Assembly: GCA_031289815.1 (NCBI GenBank)
Contig: JAITOS010000082.1
Coordinates: 1-12,594, forward strand
Length of the DNA: 12,594 nucleotides
Origin: Peptococcaceae bacterium
Lineage (GTDB): Bacteria; Bacillota; Desulfitobacteriia; Desulfitobacteriales; Desulfitobacteriaceae
Direction: 5' to 3'
Below the pieces are notes generated by a model. That model saw only the letters and a list, made by a program, of their open reading frames with translations. It searched no databases and was not told the origin of the DNA. This document shows, in pieces, positions 6,887-12,103 of the stretch. Positions within the stretch are counted from its first letter, which is position 1. The number at the start of each line of letters is the position of its first letter. Both the position numbers and the translations under genes were made by a program.

Positions 6887-7597
6887 TTATCTTTGACGAT
6901 GTACGGCCACTTCATTTCTTCTCTTTTTAGCTTCGTACAGAGCGTTATCCGCTGTCGTCAGCAACATATCCGCCAGATCCCCCACAGGTAGTCCGGACTT
7001 CTCCAGCTCCTTGTACGACGTAATCCCCACACTGATAGTTACCACGTCGGTCATCCTTATCCAATCAAACTGATGCGATTCAATCATGCTTCGGATTCGC
7101 TCCATGAAAGAACGCGCTCCTTCCAAGGCGGCGTTCGGCAGCACGACCAGGAATTCTTCTCCGCCCCAGCGGATGAGGAGATCCGTTTTTCGCGTTGATT
7201 TTTTCAAAATATTAGCAATTTCGGACAGCAACCGATCACCGATCATATGCCCATAGGCGTCGTTAATCTTCTTAAAATGATCGATATCAATCATTGCCAG
7301 AGAAACGTCCCGCAGCCGGTTTTCCTTCAGCGCGTCTAATATTCCCCCCATTTGATAGTAAAACAGATTTCTGTTACCAATGTTTGTGAGTTTATCCGTA
7401 TAGATCTCTTCGTAAAGTTTTTGTACTTGCCTTCCCATGCAATAGCCCGCCGCACTCAGTATCCCCGCCGAACAAATCCAGGTAATCGCACGGTGTGGCG
7501 CCAGCGTCATGATCCCCAGCGTCAGCAAAGCGAGTACAAAGCCACAGAGCGCGCACCGGAGCGGAACCCATTTCATCAAACTGCGATTCGATTTCAC
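6887..7597 (-). CDS. Membrane-anchored GGDEF diguanylate cyclase
   Basis: Predicted to make cyclic di-GMP from two GTP. The 236-residue protein starts with two hydrophobic helices (about 11-32 and 36-55) with only a few residues between them, so no external sensor domain is present. The GGDEF domain follows: TDKLTNIGNRNLF (67-79), the metal-binding AMIDIDHFKKINDAYGH (101-117, with Asp104), and the active-site GGEEF (145-149), an allowed variant. RKTD at 136-139 lies exactly five residues before it and fits the RxxD allosteric inhibitory site, so product feedback is likely. The C-terminus has the usual SVGITSYKE and ADNALYEAKKRRNE. The start is GTG at 7597 behind a modest AGAGG; this is less certain than the domain call. 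No EAL domain is present. Confidence 0.88.
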   Translation of the reverse strand: MKSNRSLMKWVPLRCALCGFVLALLTLGIMTLAPHRAITWICSAGILSAAGYCMGRQVQKLYEEIYTDKLTNIGNRNLFYYQMGGILDALKENRLRDVSLAMIDIDHFKKINDAYGHMIGDRLLSEIANILKKSTRKTDLLIRWGGEEFLVVLPNAALEGARSFMERIRSMIESHQFDWIRMTDVVTISVGITSYKELEKSGLPVGDLADMLLTTADNALYEAKKRRNEVAVHRQR

Positions 7598-7759
7598 CGA
7601 GAATCAACCTCTTTCAATTATCAAATGATCCCCCACCCTATTCTATTTCGCGCTATGGATGAAGCCGTTTCCGGCCATACCTCTTGACTGCTTCTACGAT
7701 CAGCGCCTAAAACTCCAAAAAATCATTTTCCTCCGCTTCATACTAAATATACACTAAAT

Positions 7760-7788
7760 TTTTTATGATGTATATCGAAATATGACAA
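7760..7788 (-). promoter_or_regulatory. Candidate sigma-A promoter of the GGDEF gene
   Basis: Minus-strand -35 TTGTCA (5 of 6) and -10 TAAAAA (4 of 6) with a 17-base spacer, in an AT-rich region where chance matches are common. Confidence 0.3.
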
Positions 7789-7834
7789 AAATGACGATGT
7801 ATGGCGATAAATTCCTGAATCTTTGACTTATCTC

Positions 7835-7863
7835 TTGACAGATAAGAATAAATTTGAAATAAT
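7835..7863 (+). promoter_or_regulatory. Sigma-A promoter of the rubrerythrin gene
   Basis: A perfect -35 TTGACA (7835-7840), a 17-base spacer and -10 AATAAT (7858-7863, 5 of 6) point at the rubrerythrin gene, leaving a leader of about 85 bases that ends in AAGGAGG. Confidence 0.7.
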
Positions 7864-7868
7864 TATAA
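7854..7868 (+). promoter_or_regulatory. PerR-box-like palindrome over the rubrerythrin -10
   Basis: The 15-mer TTGAAATAATTATAA matches the Bacillus PerR box pattern TTATAATnATTATAA at 12 of 14 defined bases, with a perfect right half. It covers the -10 of the promoter, a position suited to peroxide-relieved repression. No perR gene is in the window. Confidence 0.45.
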
Positions 7869-7953
7869 ACAATGAAGCCTTTGAATACAGCGGACAGAAA
7901 GAACCAATATCCCAAGACTTCACACATCTAACTATTATAAGGAGGAATAACCC

Positions 7954-8496
7954 ATGAGTGATTTAAAAGGAACGAAAACCGAGGCGAATTTAATGGCGGC
8001 CTTCGCCGGTGAATCTCAGGCCAGGAACAAGTACACCTATTATGCCGGACAGGCGAAAAAAGACGGCTACGAGCAGATCTCGCACTTTTTTTTGGAAACC
8101 GCTGAAAATGAAAAGGAACACGCCAAGCTTTGGTTCAAGCTGCTGCATAACGACAGCGTTCCCGCTACGCCAGATAATCTGAAGGACGCCGCCAGCGGCG
8201 AAAACTTTGAATGGACGGACATGTACGCCAGGATGGCCAAGGAAGCGCGTGAGGAAGGCTTTACTAAAATCGCCGCTCTTTTTGAGGCTGTCGGCAAAAT
8301 TGAAAAAGAACATGAAGAAAGATATCTGGCGCTCCTCGCCAATATTGAAAAAGGCGAAGTTTTCGCCAAGGCGGCGGCGACGGAATGGATCTGCTCGAAC
8401 TGCGGCCATATTCATCAGGGTAAAACCGCGCCGGAAATCTGTCCGGTGTGCAGCCATCCCAAGAGCTATTTCGCGCTGAGAAGCAAGAACTACTAA
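7954..8496 (+). CDS. rbr: Rubrerythrin
   Basis: Cytosolic non-haem iron protein that reduces hydrogen peroxide to water, part of the anaerobe oxidative-stress defence. The 180 residues comprise an N-terminal ferritin-like four-helix bundle with diiron ligands (Glu20 in FAGESQARN, Glu53-x-x-His56 in ENEKEH, and Glu117-x-x-His120 in KIEKEHEERY) and a C-terminal rubredoxin-like FeS4 domain with two CxxC pairs, Cys147/Cys150 (CSNC) and Cys163/Cys166 (CPVC). Length and domain order are those of classical rubrerythrin. The ATG follows AAGGAGG by about eight bases. It is a single-gene unit with its own promoter and terminator. The open frame on the opposite strand (7990-8529) is a shadow. Confidence 0.96.
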   Translation: MSDLKGTKTEANLMAAFAGESQARNKYTYYAGQAKKDGYEQISHFFLETAENEKEHAKLWFKLLHNDSVPATPDNLKDAASGENFEWTDMYARMAKEAREEGFTKIAALFEAVGKIEKEHEERYLALLANIEKGEVFAKAAATEWICSNCGHIHQGKTAPEICPVCSHPKSYFALRSKNY

Positions 8497-8532
8497 GCCG
8501 CTTAAAGGCTTCGCCAAGGGCTTGTCCACCAG

Positions 8533-8574
8533 AGAGGATCGCCGTTTCAGTTACGGCCATCCTCTTCTTTCTTG
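8533..8574 (+). terminator. Intrinsic terminator of the rubrerythrin gene
   Basis: AGAGGATCGCCGT (8533-8545) pairs with ACGGCCATCCTCT (8553-8565), 13 bases with one mismatch and a 7-base loop, followed by TCTTTCTT. It lies 36 bases after the stop codon. Confidence 0.8.
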
Positions 8575-8586
8575 TCCCTAAAAGTC

Positions 8587-8629
8587 AAATAAAACAGCCC
8601 GCTCCATCTCTCAGGAAGCGAGCCGCTGT
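8587..8629 (-). terminator. Intrinsic terminator of spo0A
   Basis: On the minus strand an interrupted hairpin (ACAGC/GCTGT base, CGCT/AGCG and CC/GG higher up, with a small internal loop) is followed by TTTTATTT. It lies about 30 bases after the spo0A stop and next to the rubrerythrin terminator, as expected for convergent genes. Confidence 0.6.
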
Positions 8630-8657
8630 ATCTTCCGATAAGTCATTCTCCCCACGT

Positions 8658-9476
8658 CTATACGATCTTCGTATTCTCCATCCGCAGTCTATCGGCCACC
8701 ATCGCGACAAATTCAGAGTTAGTCGGTTTGCCCCGGTTTAAATCAATGGTATAACCAAAAAATTTATTCATCAGATCAATATTGCCGCGATCCCAGGCCA
8801 GTTCAATCGCATGTCTGATCGCCCGTTCCACGCGGCTGGGCGTCGTCTGATATTTTTCCGCAATCATCGGATAAAGCTCCCTGGTCACCGCTCCCAGCAA
8901 CTTTATTTCCTGAATGACAAAAACGATCGCATCCCGCAGATACTGATACCCTTTGACATGCGCCGGAACGCCCATCTGATGGATGATGCGCGTAACCTCC
9001 ACTTCAAAATAAACCGGATTGAACTTTTCCAGCGGTTCTATCGCTCTGACCGCCATCGCCCGCAGATCAATCGGATCGTCCTGACGGTTCGGCAACACCA
9101 TAGGTTTCCCCTGCAATTGTCGGATTCGTTCGCCGAGCGTTGACAGATCGAAGGGTTTGAGTACAAAATAATCCGCTCCCAAGCTCACCGCCCGCTGCGT
9201 CATTTGTTCATGACCGAAGGCCGTCAAAATGATCACTTTGGGTTTAGGAACAAAAGTATTCATTTTTTCCAGAACGCCCAAGCCGTCCAAATGCGGCATA
9301 ATCAAATCAAGAACCACCACATCCGGCGTGTTTTCATAGATCTGATCCAAAGCCTTCTGACCATTATACGCTGTTCCGACCAATACCATATCTTCTTGAC
9401 TTTGTATGTATTCTTTTAATATTTCCACAAAATCACGGTTATCATCCGCTACGACGATACGAATCGGGTTTCCCAT
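8658..9476 (-). CDS. spo0A: Sporulation master regulator Spo0A
   Basis: Response regulator at the end of the sporulation phosphorelay (or direct kinase input in clostridia); when phosphorylated it binds 0A boxes and starts sporulation. The 272-residue protein has a receiver domain (about 1-120) with the acidic pair Asp11/Asp12, phosphoacceptor Asp57 (VVVLDLIMP), Thr85 (ILTAF) and Lys107 (VLKPFD). A variable linker follows, then the Spo0A C-terminal DNA-binding domain from about residue 150, with VTRIIHQMGVPAHVKGYQYLR, the recognition region TPSRVERAIRHAIELAW and the end block GYTIDLNRGKPTNSEFVAMVADRL. I chose the ATG at 9476, seven bases after GGAGGAG. The longer frame from a TTG at 9557 would run through the promoter. 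It follows spoIVB, the conserved order in spore formers. Confidence 0.97.
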   Translation of the reverse strand: MGNPIRIVVADDNRDFVEILKEYIQSQEDMVLVGTAYNGQKALDQIYENTPDVVVLDLIMPHLDGLGVLEKMNTFVPKPKVIILTAFGHEQMTQRAVSLGADYFVLKPFDLSTLGERIRQLQGKPMVLPNRQDDPIDLRAMAVRAIEPLEKFNPVYFEVEVTRIIHQMGVPAHVKGYQYLRDAIVFVIQEIKLLGAVTRELYPMIAEKYQTTPSRVERAIRHAIELAWDRGNIDLMNKFFGYTIDLNRGKPTNSEFVAMVADRLRMENTKIV

Positions 9477-9522
9477 GAGCGTTCTCCTCCAAAATCCTCT
9501 GCTTTTAGAACTGTTTTTAGAA

Positions 9523-9552
9523 ACATTCGACGTCCTTTTTCTTAAATCCTCC
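9523..9552 (-). promoter_or_regulatory. Sigma-H-type promoter of spo0A, with a 0A-box-like site
   Basis: On the minus strand, -35 GGAGGATTT fits RnAGGAWWW at every defined position. A 12-base spacer leads to -10 GTCGAATGT, which fits RnnGAATWW except for one base. The -10 ends 46 bases before the spo0A start. CGTCGAA inside it differs at one position from the 0A box TGTCGAA. Bacillus spo0A is likewise read from a sigma-H promoter. Confidence 0.65.
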
Positions 9553-9573
9553 TGCAAAAATAGATAAATTTAG

Positions 9574-9607
9574 AAAAACTCAGAACCTACAGCCTAGATT
9601 CTGAGTT
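9574..9607 (-). terminator. Intrinsic terminator between spoIVB and spo0A
   Basis: On the minus strand AACTCAGAA and TTCTGAGTT form a perfect 9-bp stem (further TA/TA pairing possible in the loop), ending in a run of five T. It begins 21 bases after the spoIVB stop and isolates spoIVB transcription from spo0A. Confidence 0.8.
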
Positions 9608-9628
9608 CAATGGGATTTACATCCGGCT

Positions 9629-10930
9629 TTACGCCGCTTCTTTTTCTGGCAGCATCCCGCCATCTTTTAGCATATTTTGAATAAATACGCCATAACCACG
9701 CAAACTATCATTAACAAACACATGCGTCACCGCACCGATGATTTTGCCGTCCTGAACGATCGGACTGCCGCTCATCCCCTGAATGATCCCGCCGGTTTCC
9801 TCCATCAGACGGGGATCGGTCACGCGGATCACCATATTTTTACTATCGCTTCTCTGCCACAGGACGCGCTCGATATTGACCTCAAATTCCTCGATCTTCT
9901 CCTCGCGGATCACGGTATAGATCTTCGCCGGACCTTCCTTCACTTCCGAAGCCCAGCCAACCTCCAGCGGTTCCGGGAAATAAGGGTTTTTCAGATCGCC
10001 TGTCGTCACTTTCCCAAAAATTCCATTCCCCATGTTTTTTTCGATCGTGCCGCTAAAGGCTGAATTCTCGACGAAGGAGCCGATTTTTTCTCCCGGACTC
10101 CCTTTCTTCCCTTTTTCAATAGATTGAATCAGCGAAGCGACGATTTTCCCCTCGGCAATTTCGACCCGCTGATGGGTATCGGCGTCATTGATGACATGGC
10201 CCAGCGCTCCGTATTGCCCGGTTTGCGGCTGAATAAAGGTCATAGTGCCGACGCCGGCCGCCTGATCCCGGACATACAGCCCAATCCGATAGCGTCCGGT
10301 TTCCGCGCAAAAGATCGGGGTGACGCTCTTCTCTACGGTCTCGGTCTGTCCTGACCGCCTGATCAGGAGCTTGACGGCTTCCTGTTGATTCCCCGCCTCA
10401 TCAATCGCCTTAGCTACATCCTCATCGCTGCGAACCTCCAGCTGATTAATTTTCAGGACGGTATCGCCGATTTCGATCCCCGCGTCCCGGCCGGGAAGAT
10501 GTTTTTTTCCATCCCGGCTGACGACCGGCGCCTGACCGACCACCATCACGCCTTTGGTTTGCAAGCTCACGCCGATGGATTGGCCGCCGGGGAAGAGTTT
10601 TAAAGAAGGGATCATTTGCAGTTCGGTGTTTTTTAAAGGAAATAGTCCAAACAGTTTATACGATACCTGTACATTGTTGAAATTACCGGCCGGAATGGCG
10701 GCCTCCTCCCGGATCTTCGTCTCTTGTTTAATCACGCTTCGCCAAAGACTGCCGGCGCTCATCCCCTGAATATCCTTTTGCTGTTGAATTTCCGGAAGTT
10801 GGGCAATTTCCTGACATAATGGATGCAAACTCAGGAAGGTACAGAGAAGCACGGCCATAGCAGATATCCATCTCTTTGTCCTCAATCTCTTCACCCTCCA
10901 TTGTTTTTTCTCCTCATCCCGGATGGACAT
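9629..10930 (-). CDS. spoIVB: SpoIVB peptidase (family S55)
   Basis: Serine peptidase made in the forespore and secreted into the intermembrane space, where it triggers SpoIVFB and so pro-sigma-K processing. The 433-residue protein has a basic N-terminus followed by a membrane anchor or signal segment (about 21-38), a PDZ domain at about 110-205 (including LPGRDAGIEIGDTVLKINQ) and the S55 peptidase domain to the C-terminus. The catalytic set is present: His245 in GALGHVIND, Asp372 in VTDPRL and the Ser of GMSGSP (385-390). The length is similar to Bacillus SpoIVB. The ATG at 10930 lies a few bases after AAAGGAG. A sigma-G-type promoter precedes it, consistent with forespore expression. spo0A follows downstream; recN, its usual upstream neighbour, is missing. 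Confidence 0.95.
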   Translation of the reverse strand: MSIRDEEKKQWRVKRLRTKRWISAMAVLLCTFLSLHPLCQEIAQLPEIQQQKDIQGMSAGSLWRSVIKQETKIREEAAIPAGNFNNVQVSYKLFGLFPLKNTELQMIPSLKLFPGGQSIGVSLQTKGVMVVGQAPVVSRDGKKHLPGRDAGIEIGDTVLKINQLEVRSDEDVAKAIDEAGNQQEAVKLLIRRSGQTETVEKSVTPIFCAETGRYRIGLYVRDQAAGVGTMTFIQPQTGQYGALGHVINDADTHQRVEIAEGKIVASLIQSIEKGKKGSPGEKIGSFVENSAFSGTIEKNMGNGIFGKVTTGDLKNPYFPEPLEVGWASEVKEGPAKIYTVIREEKIEEFEVNIERVLWQRSDSKNMVIRVTDPRLMEETGGIIQGMSGSPIVQDGKIIGAVTHVFVNDSLRGYGVFIQNMLKDGGMLPEKEAA

Positions 10931-10962
10931 TCTCTCCTTTCTTTTTTTTGAAGGTCTACGCT

Positions 10963-10992
10963 TAAAATGTCCACTTTATTTGTCCGTCATGC
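10963..10992 (-). promoter_or_regulatory. Sigma-G-type promoter of spoIVB
   Basis: On the minus strand, -35 GCATG fits GMATR and -10 CATTTTA fits CATNHTA, separated by 18 bases, the sigma-G spacing. The -10 ends 33 bases before the spoIVB ATG. spoIVB of Bacillus is known to be read by the forespore sigma factors F and G. Confidence 0.6.
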
Positions 10993-11024
10993 GAGAAAAA
11001 CCTTGGATGATTTTCTAGGCGCTG

Positions 11025-11049
11025 AATGCGCTGTTGTGCGGCATTTTTT
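11025..11049 (+). terminator. Orphan terminator-like hairpin between spoIVB and the DUF3990 operon
   Basis: AATGCGC and GCgGCATT (one bulged G) pair across a 6-base loop and are followed by six T, then G and six more T. On the plus strand it would end transcripts coming from the left, but the nearest gene on the left (spoIVB) runs the other way. Confidence 0.4.
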
Positions 11050-11068
11050 GTTTTTTGATTTTGTAGAG

Positions 11069-11074
11069 TATAAT
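11069..11074 (+). promoter_or_regulatory. Candidate -10 box of the DUF3990 operon
   Basis: A perfect TATAAT lies 60 bases upstream of the DUF3990 start. The -35 region is the T-rich tail of the hairpin before it (TTTGTT at 16 bases), a poor match to TTGACA. A small palindrome ATAGCTAT directly follows the -10. Confidence 0.45.
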
Positions 11075-11133
11075 AGCTATAGGGTGCGGAAAATAAGCCT
11101 TATGCTTACGGACAAAGTTTTGGAGGGGCAACG

Positions 11134-11628
11134 ATGATTCTTTATCACGGCAGTAATATGGTTGTGGCAGAGCCGAAATTGATTCCACAAAATCGCTTTT
11201 TAGATTTTGGGAAAGGCTTCTACACAACTGAAAACAAAGCGCAGGCGATTTCCTTTGCAGATAAGGTATATCGCCGCAGAAAAGAGGGCGTTCCTACCGT
11301 CAGCGTTTACGAATTTGACGAACAAGCTGCTTTTACCGCTTGCACTCTGCTCCGTTTTGATTCTCCCGGTGAGGAATGGCTTGATTTCGTTTCTGAAAAC
11401 CGTAACGGAACTTATCAAGGCGCGGCATATGAGCTTATTTATGGCGCGGTTGCCAATGATGATATTTTCGCCACATTTACCCTGTATGCCGGAGGGGAAT
11501 TGACCAAAGAGGAAACCCTCAACCGCTTAAAAGTCAAGAAGCTGTATAATCAGTTGGTCTTTGGGAGCGAACGCGCGCTTTTCTATTTGAATTTCGCCGG
11601 GACCCTTACCGGAAAGGAGCGAGTCTAA
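11134..11628 (+). CDS. DUF3990 protein with ADP-ribosyltransferase-like motifs
   Basis: A 164-residue cytosolic protein that I assign to DUF3990. The N-terminal ILYHGSN (His5) and DFGKGFYTTENKAQAISFA (Tyr30) resemble the YHGT and GFYSTDNK motifs of diphtheria toxin, which hold its NAD-binding His and Tyr. The position of diphtheria toxin's second Tyr, eleven residues on, is Phe41 here. Further family features are YGAVANDDIF (103-112) and NQLVFGSERALFYLNF near the C-terminus. Gln140 there is a candidate for the third residue of an H-Y-[EDQ] triad; this is inference. No signal peptide or membrane helix is seen. The ATG follows GGAGGGG by five bases. The stop codon abuts the next start. ADP-ribosyl transfer, and a toxin role, are hypotheses based on motif likeness and the small partner genes. 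Confidence 0.75.
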   Translation: MILYHGSNMVVAEPKLIPQNRFLDFGKGFYTTENKAQAISFADKVYRRRKEGVPTVSVYEFDEQAAFTACTLLRFDSPGEEWLDFVSENRNGTYQGAAYELIYGAVANDDIFATFTLYAGGELTKEETLNRLKVKKLYNQLVFGSERALFYLNFAGTLTGKERV

Positions 11629-11871
11629 ATGGAGCAACAGTCAAGATTAACTACCGTATTGATTTTCCTCGTTCCGCAAATACTCTCCTTGATTATAGAG
11701 GAATATAAGGTGAACGACAAAAAAGCCGCCGAGATGCTCTACGCTTCTGAGCTTTATAAAGGCTTAGAGGACGAACAAACCAAGCTGTGGCATTTAAGCG
11801 CGAACGCCCTGTTTGAAATGTTTGATGAGGAACAGAAAACAGGAAAAATCACCTACCCGGAGGAGGCGTAG
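11629..11871 (+). CDS. Small helical protein, DUF3990 partner
   Basis: An 80-residue acidic, probably all-helical protein. A hydrophobic N-terminal helix (LIFLVPQILSLIIEEYKV, about 11-28) leads to KKAAEMLYASELYKGLEDEQTKLWHLSANALFEMFDEEQ (31-69). The hydrophobic stretch is interrupted by Pro and charged residues and looks like a packed helix more than a membrane anchor. It has no recognisable DNA-binding motif. The ATG follows the DUF3990 stop directly, with AAAGGAG inside the DUF3990 end, so the two are tightly coupled. I know this kind of protein as a neighbour of DUF3990 genes but cannot give it a function; an antitoxin or chaperone-like partner is possible. Confidence 0.6.
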   Translation: MEQQSRLTTVLIFLVPQILSLIIEEYKVNDKKAAEMLYASELYKGLEDEQTKLWHLSANALFEMFDEEQKTGKITYPEEA

Positions 11872-11874
11872 AGC

Positions 11875-12102
11875 ATGAGCAAAGAGGGGAAATTCCTCGT
11901 ATATTGCCTGGAAATATACAAGGTGGCGAAGCATATGACGGGGCGGCAAGCTATGGAATTATTCAAGCGCTACGGTGTGACGGACTATGTGCTGTCCTGC
12001 TATGAAGCCCTACATACCACGGGAACAAACTATATCGTTGAGGATATAGACCTATTTATAGAAGCAAGGCAACCAGCAACAAACCCTGCGGGAGGATCAT
12101 GA
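11875..12102 (+). CDS. DUF3791 small protein
   Basis: A 75-residue protein with the DUF3791 pattern: an N-terminal helix (KFLVYCLEIYKVAKH, 6-20), the block TGRQAMELFKRYGVTDYVLSCYEALHTTG (22-50) and NYIVEDIDLFIEAR (52-65). It is likely cytosolic and helical. It starts three bases after the previous stop, with GGAGGAGG just upstream. DUF3791 genes commonly accompany DUF3990 genes. Its function is unknown; as the third gene behind a putative ADP-ribosyltransferase, an antitoxin or adaptor role is a reasonable guess. The C-terminal tail (QPATNPAGGS) looks disordered. Confidence 0.7.
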   Translation: MSKEGKFLVYCLEIYKVAKHMTGRQAMELFKRYGVTDYVLSCYEALHTTGTNYIVEDIDLFIEARQPATNPAGGS

Positions 12103-12103
12103 G

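Larger units (their letters stand above)
7598..7953. other. Divergent intergenic region, GGDEF gene / rubrerythrin gene
   Basis: This 356-base AT-rich gap separates divergent genes. The rubrerythrin promoter and PerR-like box are on the right. On the minus strand TTGTCA (7783-7788) and TAAAAA (7760-7765) are 17 bases apart and could drive the GGDEF gene with a leader of about 150 bases. A 7-bp inverted repeat (ATATACA at 7747-7753, TGTATAT at 7769-7775) flanks that -10. The leader part (7598-7740) holds nothing I recognise; I see no known riboswitch. Confidence 0.5.

Noticed and set aside
7990..8529. A 179-residue minus-strand frame opposite rubrerythrin
   Set aside because: Shadow of a fully conserved rubrerythrin; it would also run through that gene's terminator.
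9477..9557. A longer Spo0A from TTG at 9557
   Set aside because: The extension runs through the sigma-H promoter and a good ribosome site, and Spo0A normally starts just before the first receiver strand.
11015..11227. A 70-residue minus-strand frame across the DUF3990 start region
   Set aside because: It overlaps the hairpin, the -10 and the DUF3990 start and has no ribosome site or known motif.
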